Program-made: the position numbers and the translations under genes
Part shown: positions 1 through 8,675 of the stretch, piece after piece
Numbering within the stretch: position 1 is the stretch's first letter
How the letters are laid out: the number at the start of each line of letters is the position of its first letter
The notes under the pieces: generated by a model
Database searches by the model: none
What the model saw: only the letters and a program-made list of their open reading frames with translations
Told to the model about the DNA's origin: nothing
Source of the DNA: Duganella sacchari
GTDB lineage: Bacteria > Pseudomonadota > Gammaproteobacteria > Burkholderiales > Burkholderiaceae_D
NCBI RefSeq assembly: GCF_900143065.1
Contig: NZ_FRCX01000017.1
Location: 1 to 64,000 of the forward strand
DNA: 64,000 nucleotides
Reading direction: 5' to 3'

Positions 1-252
1 GATTCGCTGTTCCGGAGTCATGGAGGTAGCACCGATCTCGGCTGGTTGATGACGGGCCAAAGCCATCGCCAGCGTACTCCAATCCTGCCGGCCAAGCTTG
101 CGCAGCCATACTAGCACCGTCGAGCGGCCTTGGATGCCGTACAGACGCTGGGCCTGCTTGTACGTCATTTCGCCTTTTTCCACTGCATCGACTACCCCCT
201 GCTTAAAAGCCAGGCTGTAATCGCTCTGCGTCCTCTTTTGTCTAGTTCCCAT
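1..252 (-). CDS. IS3-family transposase OrfA, partial (runs off the left edge)
   Basis: An open frame of 84 codons starts with ATG at 252 after a GGAGAGCGAG ribosome site and is open to base 1. The protein begins MGTRQKRTQSDYSLAFKQ and contains a helix-turn-helix (about residues 12-52, with EMTYKQAQRLYGI and STVLVWLRK), the DNA-binding part found in IS3-family OrfA proteins. OrfA normally binds the inverted repeats and is joined to the DDE integrase OrfB by frameshifting; OrfB would lie to the left of the window. Family assignment rests on the HTH pattern and on the terminus. Confidence 0.75.
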   Translation of the reverse strand, partial: MGTRQKRTQSDYSLAFKQGVVDAVEKGEMTYKQAQRLYGIQGRSTVLVWLRKLGRQDWSTLAMALARHQPAEIGATSMTPEQRI

Positions 253-304
253 CTCGCTCTCCTAAGAAAAGGCGGGAAGTGACAACTTAAACCAGGACGG
301 GTCA
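1..304 (-). mobile_element. End of an IS3-family-like insertion sequence (partial)
   Basis: The minus strand reads TGACCCGTCCTGG from base 304, followed about 50 bases later by a transposase OrfA start at 252. A TGA-type terminus just ahead of a small HTH OrfA is the usual layout of IS3-family elements. Only this end is in the window, so the second inverted repeat, the target duplication and OrfB cannot be checked. The end lies a few bases outside the lysS terminator (311-342), so the element sits in the gap downstream of lysS. Confidence 0.6.
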
Positions 305-310
305 TTGACT

Positions 311-342
311 AAAAAAAAGCCGCTCGATGGAGCGGCTTTTTT
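311..342 (-). terminator. Rho-independent terminator of lysS
   Basis: A 7-bp GC-rich stem GCCGCTC/GAGCGGC (319-325 and 330-336) with loop GATG. It has A8 on the left (T8 on the minus strand) and T6 on the right, so it can work in both directions. It sits 15 bases past the lysS stop codon. Confidence 0.9.
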
Positions 343-356
343 GTGAGCGGCGAAGC

Positions 357-1886
357 TTACTCTTCGCGGCGCAGGTGCGGGAACAGCAGCACGTCGCGGA
401 TGTTCGGCGAGTCGGTGATAATCATCATCAGACGGTCGATGCCGATGCCGCAACCACCGGCAGGCGGCATGCCGTATTCCAGTGCGCGGATGTAGTCGGC
501 GTCGTAGTACATCGCCTCTTCATCGCCGGCGTCCTTGGCATCCACCTGCGCCAGGAAGCGGGCAGACTGGTCTTCCGCGTCGTTCAGCTCCGAGAAGCCG
601 TTGGCGATTTCGCGGCCGACCATGAACAGTTCGAAGCGCTCGGTGATGCCTTCGCGCGAGTCCGAAGCACGGGCCAGCGGCGATACTTCCACCGGATAGT
701 CGATGATGAAGGTCGGTTCCCACAGCTGCGCTTCCGCCGTCTCTTCGAACAGCGCCAGTTGCAGCGCGCCCAGACCGGCGGTGGCAAACGGCTTCACGCC
801 AAACTTCAGCAGTTCCTGCTTGATGAACGCAACGTCGTTCAGCTGCGCTTCGGTGTAGCCCGGCGCATACTTGTTGATCGCTTCGACGATGGTCAGGCGG
901 TGGAATGGCTTGGCCAGATCCAGCTCGCGGCCGCCGTAAGTCAGGGTGGCGGTGCCGTGGGCGTCGATGGCAGCCTGGCGGATGATCTCTTCGGTGAAGT
1001 TCATGATCCAGGTGTACTCGGTGTACGCCGCGTAGAACTCCATCATGGTGAATTCCGGATTGTGACGGATCGACACGCCTTCGTTGCGGAAGTTGCGGTT
1101 GATCTCGAACACACGCTCAAAGCCGCCCACCACCAGGCGTTTCAGGTACAGCTCGGGCGCGATACGCAGGAACATCTGCATGTCCAGCGCATTGTGGTGG
1201 GTGATGAAAGGCTTGGCCGCAGCGCCGCCAGGGATGGCGTGCAGCATCGGCGTTTCCACTTCCATGAACTCGTGCTTTTCCATGAAGCGGCGCATCGACG
1301 AAATCGCGGCGGTACGCGCTTTAAACGTACGGCGGGTTTCTTCGTTCATGATCAGGTCCACGTAGCGCTGGCGGTACTTGGTTTCCTGGTCGGCCAGGCC
1401 GTGGAACTTGTCCGGCAGCGGGCGCAGCGACTTGGTGATCAGACGCAGTTCGGTGACCTTGATGGTCAGCTCGTCGGTCTTGGTCTTGAACAGCGTGCCG
1501 ACCACGCCCAGGATGTCACCCAGGTCGTAGTGGTGCAGCGCGGCCATGGCGGCTTCGCCGGTCAGGTCCAGCGTGGCGTAGATCTGGATGCGGCCATCGG
1601 CCTTGGCGCCCGACGAATCCTGCAGCGTCGCGAAAGCGGCTTTTTTGCCAGCTTCGCGTTTCAGCATCATGCGGCCGGCCAGCTTGACGGTCACCGGATT
1701 GGTTTCCAGTTCTTCGCGCGACTTCTCGCCGTATTGCGCGTGCAGGTCGGCTGCCTTGTGCTCAGGTTTGAAGTCGTTCGGGAAGGCGATGCCTTGTTCG
1801 CGGATGGCGGCTAGCTTGGCGCGGCGCTCGGCGATGATTTTATTATCGTCCGGGGCGGCTGCTTGTTCTTGAAGATCCGTAGTCAT
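357..1886 (-). CDS. lysS: Lysyl-tRNA synthetase (class II)
   Basis: A 509-residue protein, the usual length for bacterial class II LysRS, which charges tRNA-Lys with lysine in the cytoplasm. The N-terminal OB-fold anticodon-binding domain occupies about residues 60-165. Class II motif 2 is seen as FRNEGVSIRHNPEFTMMEFY and motif 3 as GCGIGIDRLMM near the C-terminus. It is the last gene of a minus-strand operon prfB - HAD phosphatase - lysS, 27 bases after the HAD stop, and is followed by a strong terminator. prfB next to lysS is a widespread arrangement. The long antisense frame over it is a shadow. Confidence 0.98.
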   Translation of the reverse strand: MTTDLQEQAAAPDDNKIIAERRAKLAAIREQGIAFPNDFKPEHKAADLHAQYGEKSREELETNPVTVKLAGRMMLKREAGKKAAFATLQDSSGAKADGRIQIYATLDLTGEAAMAALHHYDLGDILGVVGTLFKTKTDELTIKVTELRLITKSLRPLPDKFHGLADQETKYRQRYVDLIMNEETRRTFKARTAAISSMRRFMEKHEFMEVETPMLHAIPGGAAAKPFITHHNALDMQMFLRIAPELYLKRLVVGGFERVFEINRNFRNEGVSIRHNPEFTMMEFYAAYTEYTWIMNFTEEIIRQAAIDAHGTATLTYGGRELDLAKPFHRLTIVEAINKYAPGYTEAQLNDVAFIKQELLKFGVKPFATAGLGALQLALFEETAEAQLWEPTFIIDYPVEVSPLARASDSREGITERFELFMVGREIANGFSELNDAEDQSARFLAQVDAKDAGDEEAMYYDADYIRALEYGMPPAGGCGIGIDRLMMIITDSPNIRDVLLFPHLRREE

Positions 1887-1913
1887 GGTCTTTACTTTTG
1901 TTGAGGTGATGAT

Positions 1914-2582
1914 TTAATTGGTGGCGAAGGCAAACAGCTCGTCTGCATCCAGCTCGCTGAAGTCGCGTACGACAGCAATCACGTTGTCGAATTCCTTAAA
2001 CGCTTCAGCAGGCAAAGTGGTTGTCAGCACCACGGCGCGCATCCCCGCGCGGCGTGCTGCTTCCACGCCCAGCGGCGCGTCTTCAAATACAATGCTGTGT
2101 TGCGGCAGGGCGCCTGCGCGCTCGGCCGCCAGCAGGAATACATCCGGCTCCGGCTTGCCGCGTACGACATCGGCCGCACCGGCAATGGCGTTGAATTCCT
2201 TGCGCAGATCCAGGCCGTCCAGCGTGAAGTCGATATTCTCGGTCGGCGCCGCCGTTGCCACGGCCAGCTTGATGCCAGCCGCCTTGGCGCGCGCGATGAA
2301 ATCGACAAACCCCGTGGTCGGCGCCAGATGCGGCGCGTACATTTCGCGGTACAGCGCTTCCTTCTCGCTATCGAGGGCTGCGCTTTCCTGCTTGGTCAGC
2401 GCGTTGCCAAAGTAGGCGCTCATGATTTCATGACCCTGGCGGCCGGCCGTATTGCGGAAGAAGTCATCCGCATCGAGCACATGGCCGCGGCGCTGGAAAA
2501 ACTCCAGCCACGACTTCACATGGAAGGACATATTGTCGACGATGGTACCGTCCATGTCGAAGATGAATGCTCGCTGGGTCAT
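1914..2582 (-). CDS. HAD-superfamily hydrolase, beta-phosphoglucomutase-like
   Basis: A 222-residue HAD phosphatase. Motif I is FDMDGTIVD (residues 8-16, Asp nucleophile and Asp acid/base), motif II is the VATAA strand near residue 110, motif III is the Lys of RGKPEPD, and motif IV is FEDAPLGVEAA. The helical cap between about residues 18 and 85 is typical of the beta-PGM/phosphoglycolate phosphatase group, whose members dephosphorylate or isomerise small sugar phosphates. The substrate cannot be told from sequence. Its ATG overlaps the prfB stop codon (TAATG), so the two are translationally coupled. Confidence 0.9.
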   Translation of the reverse strand: MTQRAFIFDMDGTIVDNMSFHVKSWLEFFQRRGHVLDADDFFRNTAGRQGHEIMSAYFGNALTKQESAALDSEKEALYREMYAPHLAPTTGFVDFIARAKAAGIKLAVATAAPTENIDFTLDGLDLRKEFNAIAGAADVVRGKPEPDVFLLAAERAGALPQHSIVFEDAPLGVEAARRAGMRAVVLTTTLPAEAFKEFDNVIAVVRDFSELDADELFAFATN

Positions 2583-3686
2583 TACACGCCTTGTTTGAGC
2601 GAGGCGGAAATGAAGTCGTCCAGATCGCCGTCCAGCACACCCTTGGTGTTGCCGGTCTCGAAGTTGGTACGCAAGTCCTTGATGCGCGACTGGTCCAGTA
2701 CATACGAACGGATCTGGTGGCCCCAGCCGACGTCGGTCTTGGAGTCTTCCAGTTTCTGCTGCTCGCTCATGCGCTTGCGCAGTTCCAGTTCATACAGCTT
2801 GGCCTTCAGCATTTCCATCGCCTCGGCCTTGTTGCGGTGCTGCGAACGGTCATTCTGGCACTGGACCACGATGCCCGACGGGCCGTGGGTCAGACGCACC
2901 GCGGAGTCGGTCTTGTTAATGTGCTGACCACCGGCGCCGGACGCGCGGTAGGTGTCGATGCGCAGGTCGGCCGGATTGATCTCGATATCGATTGAGTCAT
3001 CCACTTCCGGATACACGAACAGCGACACGAACGAGGTGTGGCGGCCGCCGGCCGAGTCGAACGGCGACTTGCGCACCAGGCGGTGCACGCCGGTCTCGGT
3101 GCGCAGGAAGCCGTAGGCGTATTCGCCTTCCACTTTCAGCGTGGCGGTCTTGATGCCGGCCACCTCGCCATCGGACTGCTCCATGATCTCGACCTTGAAG
3201 CCTTTGCGCTCGCTGTAGCGCAGGTACTGGCGCAGCAGCATCGAGGCCCAGTCCTGGGCTTCGGTACCGCCGGCGCCGGCCTGGATGTCGACGAAGCAGT
3301 TGTTCGGATCCATGGGGTTGCTGAACATGCGGCGGAATTCCATGCCCTCGATGACTTTGCGGACTTCTTCGGCATCGACGATCAGCGCTTCCAGCGTGTC
3401 GTCATCGCCTTCTTCCTTGGCCATGTCGATCAGGTCGCCCATGTCCTTGAGGTCGGCGTCGGCCTTGATCAGTGCATTGACCACCGCTTCCAGCGATTTC
3501 TTTTCTTTACCCAGGTCCTGGGCTTTCTTGGGATCGTTCCAGACCGCTGGATCTTCCAGTTCGCCGTTTACTTGTTCGAGCTTGTCGACTTTGCGGTCGA
3601 AGTCAAAGATACCTCCGAAGTTCGGCTTCGCGCGTGGTCAGATCGGCGAGCAGGGAGGTGAGGGCGTTGATGCGTTCGGCTTCCAT
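2582..3686 (-). CDS. prfB: Peptide chain release factor 2, with programmed +1 frameshift
   Basis: RF2 recognises UGA and UAA and triggers peptide release; the GGQ motif is visible (SGAGGQHINKTDSAVR). The gene is in two frames. ATG at 3686 opens 27 codons ending LRRYL, followed by an in-frame TGA at 3605-3603. The slip site reads AGG-TAT-CTT-TGA-C, the conserved Shine-Dalgarno-like AGG plus CTTTGAC signal. A +1 shift continues with DFDRKVDKLEQV through 2582 and gives 367 residues, the normal RF2 length. Annotating from the internal ATG at 3484 would lose 67 residues. The shift makes RF2 control its own synthesis. A TATAAT -10 box lies at 3724-3729. Confidence 0.97.
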
Positions 3687-3723
3687 GGTTTTCTTCTTTT
3701 CTAAGGCTGAAATCAAACCTTGA

Positions 3724-3729
3724 ATTATA
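3724..3729 (-). promoter_or_regulatory. prfB: Probable -10 box of the prfB operon
   Basis: TATAAT on the minus strand, 38 bases before the prfB ATG, in the 153-base gap shared with the divergent cpdB. The -35 region is not a good match, so only the -10 is proposed. Confidence 0.4.
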
Positions 3730-3839
3730 CTCCAGACCGCCCCTGTCTCCCAGTGCCGCGCTGCGCGCCGTGTCGCGGCCCTGAAATACTGCCATTTAGG
3801 CCACAAAACAGATAGAATATTGCAGCCTGTAACTTCATC

Positions 3840-5870
3840 ATGCCGTCCATGCGCCCAAACCACCGCGCTTGCCTAGTCTTGCTCGTTGTGCCATTCCTGC
3901 TGTCCGCCTGCGCCAGCCTGCCCGGCGGCACAGCCACGCCCGTGGGCGCCGAAGCGACGCTGGCGCTGCTGGAGACCACCGACCTGCACGCCAATGTGCT
4001 GAGTTATGATTACTACAAGCTGCAAGCCGATCCCGCCATCGGCCTGGAACGCACGGCCACGCTCATCAAGCAGGCGCGCGCGGAATACCCGAACAATCTG
4101 CTCATCGATAACGGCGACGCGCTGCAAGGCACGGCGCTGGCCGACTACCAGGCGCTGGTCAAGCCGATAGCCTGCGGCGAAACGCTGGCCATCTATAAAG
4201 CCATGAACCAGCTGGGCGTGGACGGCGCCGGCATCGGCAACCACGAATTCAACTATGGCCTGGCCTACCTGAACCAGGTCACCGCCAGCCATTTCGACGT
4301 CGATGGCGTACCTGCCGACGCGCCGCGCTGCGCCGGTCCCGGTTTCCCCATCGTGCTGGCCAACATCTACAGCGCCCGTACCCGCCAGCCGCTGTTCGCG
4401 CCATACCGCATCCTCACGCGCCGGATCAACGCCACCGGCCCGGATGGCCAGCCAATCACGGCCACGCTGAAAGTCGGCATCATCGGCTTCACGCCGCCGG
4501 GCGTGCTGTCGTGGGACAAGCACTGGCTGGCCGGGAAGGTGTACGCCGAAGGCGTGCGCGAAACGGCACAGAAATATATTCCGCAAATGCGCGCCGAAGG
4601 CGCTGACCTGATCGTCGCCATCTCGCACGGCGGCATTGACGGCGAGCCGTACACGCCGGATATGGAAAACGCCAACTACCATCTGGCGCAACTGCCCGGC
4701 ATTGACGCCATGCTGATCGGCCATGAACACCTGCCATTCCCGGACGCCGCCAGCAAGCGCGTCGCCTTCAACCTGGCGGGCGTCGACAAAGTCCGGGGCA
4801 CGGTCTACGGCGTGCCGACCGTGATGGCCAACCTGTGGGGCAAGAACCTGGGCGTGATTGGCCTGCACCTCCGGTACGACGGCGCGCACTGGACGGTCGA
4901 CCAAAGCCGCACCACTGTTGCGGCGCGCAGCACCAGACAGCCGGACGGCAGCTATGTCGCCGCCGATCCGGCCATCGCGCCGCTGGTCGCCGCCGAACAC
5001 GCGGCCACCATCCGCTATGTGAAAACCCCGGTCGGCACCAGCGACTTCCGCATGACCAGCTATTTCGCCGACGTGGGCGACATCAGCGCGATTGAACTGG
5101 TCAACCAGGCGCAAACCGCCTACGTGCAGGACTACGTCAAGGCCAACCTGCCGCAGTACGCGGCGCTGCCGGTGCTGTCGATGGCATCGCCGTTCAAGAC
5201 CGGCGCCGCTGGCGTGGCCGACTACACCGACGTCAGGCCGGGCGCCGTTGCGCTGAACAATGCGGCCGACCTGTATCTGTATCCGAACGCGCTGCACGCC
5301 GTCAAACTCGATGGCGCCGGCCTCAAGGCCTGGCTGGAGAAATCCGCCGAACGTTTCAACCGCATCGATCCGGCCAGCAGCGCGCAGCAGGAACTCATCA
5401 ACACCAGCTTCGCCGGCTTTAACTTCGACATGCTGACCAGTGCTGACATCCGCTACCAGATCGACGTCACGCAGGCCGTCGGCCAGCGCATCGTCGGCCT
5501 GCACTACAAAGGTGCGCCGCTGTCGCCAATGCAGGAGTTCCTGGTCGCCACCAATAACTACCGCGCCAGCGGCGGCGGCAATTTTCCCGGCCTGGATGGC
5601 GGCAAAACCGTGATCGCCTCGCCGGATTCCAGCCGCGACGTGCTGATCGCTTACATCCAGAAAACCCGGCAACTGACGCGCGCACGCAACGGCGCCACGC
5701 GCAGCTGGCGATTTGCGCCGGCCGCCGTCCAAGGTACGGTAGTATTCCACTCCGCGCCGGGCCTGCTGGACCTGGCGCGCGAAGCCGGCCTGGCCAACGT
5801 CGCGCAGCTCAAAGCGGACGACGGCAGCGGCAAAGGTTTCGCCCTGTACGCCATCGACCTGAATCAATGA
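3840..5870 (+). CDS. cpdB: 2',3'-cyclic-nucleotide 2'-phosphodiesterase / 3'-nucleotidase, lipoprotein form
   Basis: A 676-residue calcineurin-like metallophosphoesterase of the CpdB family, which hydrolyses 2',3'-cyclic nucleotides and 3'-nucleotides outside the cytoplasm so that the nucleoside can be taken up. A signal peptide with lipobox LSAC (Cys24) suggests an outer-membrane lipoprotein. Metal-binding motifs are DLHAN (residues 48-52), DNGDALQG, GNHEFNYG (about 133-140), the HGG of SHGGIDGEP and GHEH (about 293). The C-terminal half is the 5'-nucleotidase substrate domain (NNYRASGGGNFPGL). It is divergent from prfB and overlaps the next gene by ATGA. The longer antisense frame is an artefact. 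Confidence 0.92.
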   Translation: MPSMRPNHRACLVLLVVPFLLSACASLPGGTATPVGAEATLALLETTDLHANVLSYDYYKLQADPAIGLERTATLIKQARAEYPNNLLIDNGDALQGTALADYQALVKPIACGETLAIYKAMNQLGVDGAGIGNHEFNYGLAYLNQVTASHFDVDGVPADAPRCAGPGFPIVLANIYSARTRQPLFAPYRILTRRINATGPDGQPITATLKVGIIGFTPPGVLSWDKHWLAGKVYAEGVRETAQKYIPQMRAEGADLIVAISHGGIDGEPYTPDMENANYHLAQLPGIDAMLIGHEHLPFPDAASKRVAFNLAGVDKVRGTVYGVPTVMANLWGKNLGVIGLHLRYDGAHWTVDQSRTTVAARSTRQPDGSYVAADPAIAPLVAAEHAATIRYVKTPVGTSDFRMTSYFADVGDISAIELVNQAQTAYVQDYVKANLPQYAALPVLSMASPFKTGAAGVADYTDVRPGAVALNNAADLYLYPNALHAVKLDGAGLKAWLEKSAERFNRIDPASSAQQELINTSFAGFNFDMLTSADIRYQIDVTQAVGQRIVGLHYKGAPLSPMQEFLVATNNYRASGGGNFPGLDGGKTVIASPDSSRDVLIAYIQKTRQLTRARNGATRSWRFAPAAVQGTVVFHSAPGLLDLAREAGLANVAQLKADDGSGKGFALYAIDLNQ

Positions 5871-6391
5871 AGATCCCGCACCTCGTCATCGCCGCCCTTA
5901 CCGCTGCCAGCTGCGTGCTGGCCGGCGTGGCCATGGCCGGACCGGTGGAAGAAGGGCGCCTCAACCTGCGCGGCTCCGAAGCCAGGCCGGCCAACCTGCC
6001 GCGCGCCTTTGAACTGTTCAGCGGCGCCGCCAAAAAAGGCGACCCGCAGGCGGCCTACTACCTGGGCATGATGTACAAGAACGGCATGGCCGTGGGGCGC
6101 GACCTCAAGGCCGCCGCGCACTGGCTGCAGTTCGCGGCCAACCGCCAGACCCCGGCCGCCATGTACGCGCTGGCCAAGCTCTATCTGTCCGGCGAAGGCG
6201 TCAAGCGCGACGAACTGGCCGCGCGCCGCTGGATCGAAAAAGCCGCCGACCTTGAATATCCCGAAGCCGTGATGGCCATGGCCATCGGCCTGCGCGACGG
6301 CTCCATGGGCTTCGAGCGCAATGAAGCGCTGGCCGAAACCCAGATGCGCTTCGCCAACCGCGCCCTCAAACAAGCCACGCCGGGCATGTAA
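5867..6391 (+). CDS. Exported Sel1-repeat protein
   Basis: A 174-residue protein with a signal peptide (cleavage likely after AMA, near residue 24) and about three Sel1-like TPR repeats, for example AFELFSGAAKKGDPQAAYYLGMM, AAHWLQFAANRQTPAAMYALAKLY and ARRWIEKAADLEYPEAVMAMA. Sel1 repeats form alpha-solenoids that bind proteins; no catalytic residues are expected. The start overlaps the cpdB stop by four bases, so the two are probably co-expressed, but nothing in the family ties it to nucleotide scavenging. Confidence 0.85.
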   Translation: MKIPHLVIAALTAASCVLAGVAMAGPVEEGRLNLRGSEARPANLPRAFELFSGAAKKGDPQAAYYLGMMYKNGMAVGRDLKAAAHWLQFAANRQTPAAMYALAKLYLSGEGVKRDELAARRWIEKAADLEYPEAVMAMAIGLRDGSMGFERNEALAETQMRFANRALKQATPGM

Positions 6392-6456
6392 TTCTTACTG
6401 CCAGCTTACAAGCGCACAGGGTGCCTGCCCTTGCTGCGATGCCGCACAGCTATCTG

Positions 6457-6485
6457 TTGCTGATGTAGTTCTACTAACCTACAAT
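6457..6485 (+). promoter_or_regulatory. Probable sigma-70 promoter of the liv operon
   Basis: TTGCTG (6457-6462) and TACAAT (6480-6485) with a 17-base spacer, about 70 bases ahead of the substrate-binding protein gene. Confidence 0.5.
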
Positions 6486-6554
6486 GATTTCCGATGGGGC
6501 GGCTTTTCCAGCGTACGACTATTAAAAAAAGCGTTGTATAACAGGAGATGACAG

Positions 6555-7712
6555 ATGAACTTCAAGTTGAAATTGCTCGTGGCAGGTTTGGCACTCGGTT
6601 TCGCAGCGGCCTCGCAGGCTGCTGATCCCATCAAGATCGGCGTGTCCGGCCCCTTCACCGGCGGCTCCGCGCCGATGGGCGTATCGATGCGCGACGGCGT
6701 CAAGCTGGCCGTGGCCGAGATCAACGCCAAGGGCGGTGTGCTGGGCCGCCAGCTCCAGATCATCGAACGCGACGACGAAGCCAAGAACGAACGCGGCGTG
6801 CAGATCGCCCAGGAACTCATCAACAAGGAACGCGTGGTCGCCACGGTCGGCTACATCAACACCGGCGTGGCGCTGGCCTCGCAGCGCTTCTACCAGGACG
6901 CCAAAATCCCGGTGATGAACAACGTCGCCACCGGCTCCATCATCACCAAACAGTTTGCCGACCAGCCGGAAAACTACATCTTCCGCAATTCCGCCAGCGA
7001 CCAGATCCAGTCGCAGATGATTATCAAGGAAGCGGTCGACAACCGTAAATTCAAAAAAGTCGCGATCCTGGCCGACTCCACCAACTACGGCCAGCTGGGC
7101 CGCGAAGACCTGGAAAAAGTCCTCGACAAGCGCGGCATGAAACCGGTCGCGGTGGAGAAGTACAACATCAAGGACGTCGACATGACGGCCCAGCTGCTGA
7201 AAGCCAAACAGGCCGGCGCCGACGTGGTGCTCACCTACGGCATTGGCCCCGAGCTGGCGCAGATCGCCAACGGCATGGAAAAGCTGGGCTGGAAAGTGCC
7301 GCTGATCGGCAGCTGGACCCTGTCGATGGCCAACTTCATCGACAACGCCGGCAAGAACGGCAACGGCACCCGCATGCCGCAGACCTTCATCCAGGATGCC
7401 AGCACGCCCAAGCGCAAAGCCTTCATCGACGCCTACGTAAAAGCCTACAACCCGCCGCAAGGGCGCATGCCGTCGCCGGTATCGGCCGCGCAGGGCTATG
7501 ACTCGATCTACCTGCTGGCCGCTGCCATCAAACAGGCCGGCAGCACCGAAGGCCCGAAAGTCAAAGCCGCGCTGGAGAACCTCAACGAGAAAGTGGAGGG
7601 CGTGGTGACCTCCTACAGCAAGCCCTACTCGAAAGACGACCACGAAGCCATCACCGCCGACGTCACCGTGTTTGGTGAAGTCAAGGACGGCAAAGTCGTC
7701 CAGGCCAAATAA
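6555..7712 (+). CDS. livK: Branched-chain amino acid ABC transporter, periplasmic substrate-binding protein
   Basis: A 385-residue type I periplasmic binding protein with a Sec signal peptide (cleavage after SQA, near residue 22). It shows the family start IKIGVSGPFTGGSAPMGVSM and the GYDSIYLLAAAIKQAGS region near the C-terminus. It would capture leucine/isoleucine/valine, or another aliphatic amide or amino acid, and deliver it to the permeases encoded downstream. The start is supported by AGGAG seven bases upstream. A long hairpin separates it from livH, which probably lets this gene be expressed more strongly than the membrane parts. Confidence 0.93.
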   Translation: MNFKLKLLVAGLALGFAAASQAADPIKIGVSGPFTGGSAPMGVSMRDGVKLAVAEINAKGGVLGRQLQIIERDDEAKNERGVQIAQELINKERVVATVGYINTGVALASQRFYQDAKIPVMNNVATGSIITKQFADQPENYIFRNSASDQIQSQMIIKEAVDNRKFKKVAILADSTNYGQLGREDLEKVLDKRGMKPVAVEKYNIKDVDMTAQLLKAKQAGADVVLTYGIGPELAQIANGMEKLGWKVPLIGSWTLSMANFIDNAGKNGNGTRMPQTFIQDASTPKRKAFIDAYVKAYNPPQGRMPSPVSAAQGYDSIYLLAAAIKQAGSTEGPKVKAALENLNEKVEGVVTSYSKPYSKDDHEAITADVTVFGEVKDGKVVQAK

Positions 7713-7730
7713 GGCCGTCTAGCGCGCCAC

Positions 7731-7764
7731 AATGGCCAGACTTGTTGACGCAAGCCTGGCCATT
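7731..7764 (+). terminator. Hairpin between livK and livH (partial terminator or mRNA stabiliser)
   Basis: AATGGCCAG (7731-7739) pairs with CTGGCCATT (7756-7764), and CTTG (7741-7744) pairs with CAAG (7751-7754) above it. TTCTTG follows, not a clean T-tract. Intergenic stems of this kind after binding-protein genes usually raise the level of the first cistron. Confidence 0.6.
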
Positions 7765-7781
7765 TTCTTGTCGGGGGAATC

Positions 7782-8672
7782 ATGGAAATCCTGTTGCAAC
7801 TGGTGTTCAGCGGCGTCGCGCTGGGCATGATCTATGCGGTGATCGCGTTCGGCTACCAGCTGACGTTTGCCACCTCCGGCACGCTGAACTTCGGCCAGGG
7901 CGAATCGCTGATGCTGGGCGCACTCGTGGGCCTGAGCCTGGTTGGCACCATCCACGGCGGCCCGTACATGGGCTACCTGCTCATGATCCCCTTGGTGATC
8001 GTGTTCGGCGCGCTGCAAGGCATGCTGGTGGAATGGATAGGCGTGCGGCCGGCCATCAAGATCAAGTCCGAATTTGGCTGGATCATGTCCACCATCGCGC
8101 TGGCCATCATCTTCAAGAACGTCGCCGAGAACATCTGGGGCAAGGACGACCTGACCTTCCCGTCGCCGCTGGACTCCGCGCCGATCCAGATCCTCGGCGC
8201 CAATGTGCAGCCGATGCAGGTGGCGGTGGTGGTGGGCGCCCTGGCCATCATGGCCGTGGTTGAACTCTTCAACCGCAAATCCATCTACGGCAAGGCCGTT
8301 GTCGCCACCGCCAATGACCGCGACGCCGCAGGCCTGATGGGGATTAACACCGGCATGGTGATTACCTTCTCCTACGCGCTATCCTCCGCCGTCGCCGCGT
8401 TTGCCGGCGTGCTGGTGGCGCCGCTGACGCTGACCGGCGCCACCATGGGCGCCTCGCTGGGACTGAAAGCGTTCGCGGTCGCCATCATCGGCGGCCTGAC
8501 CTCGGGCGTTGGCGCCATCGTCGGCGGCCTGATACTGGGCATCGCTGAAACCACCACCGGCTACTACGTCTCCACCGGCTACAAGGAAGTCCCGGGATTG
8601 CTGCTCCTGCTGCTGGTGCTGGCGGTGAAGCCGTCCGGCCTGTTCGGAAAAGCCGCCATCAAAAAGGTCTGA
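7782..8672 (+). CDS. livH: Branched-chain amino acid ABC transporter permease, LivH type
   Basis: A 296-residue integral membrane protein with about eight hydrophobic segments. It carries the LivH-like N-terminus (LVFSGVALGMIYAVIAFGYQ) and the cytoplasmic coupling-loop region near DRDAAGLMGINT, the LivH/M counterpart of the EAA loop that contacts the ATPases. It lies three bases before the LivM-LivG fusion. It should pair with the LivM half of that protein to form the translocation pore. Confidence 0.93.
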   Translation: MEILLQLVFSGVALGMIYAVIAFGYQLTFATSGTLNFGQGESLMLGALVGLSLVGTIHGGPYMGYLLMIPLVIVFGALQGMLVEWIGVRPAIKIKSEFGWIMSTIALAIIFKNVAENIWGKDDLTFPSPLDSAPIQILGANVQPMQVAVVVGALAIMAVVELFNRKSIYGKAVVATANDRDAAGLMGINTGMVITFSYALSSAVAAFAGVLVAPLTLTGATMGASLGLKAFAVAIIGGLTSGVGAIVGGLILGIAETTTGYYVSTGYKEVPGLLLLLLVLAVKPSGLFGKAAIKKV

Positions 8673-8675
8673 TCC

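Noticed and set aside
3485..3686. prfB read as a frameshifted pseudogene
   Set aside because: The interruption is the conserved RF2 autoregulatory site (AGG then CTTTGAC); the shifted product has normal length and motifs.
3873..5867. A 664-residue antisense frame over cpdB, and similar ones over lysS (327-1814), recJ (21651-23207) and the amylase gene (17037-18419)
   Set aside because: Long antisense frames are expected in high-GC genes; the sense frames carry clear catalytic motifs, the antisense ones none.
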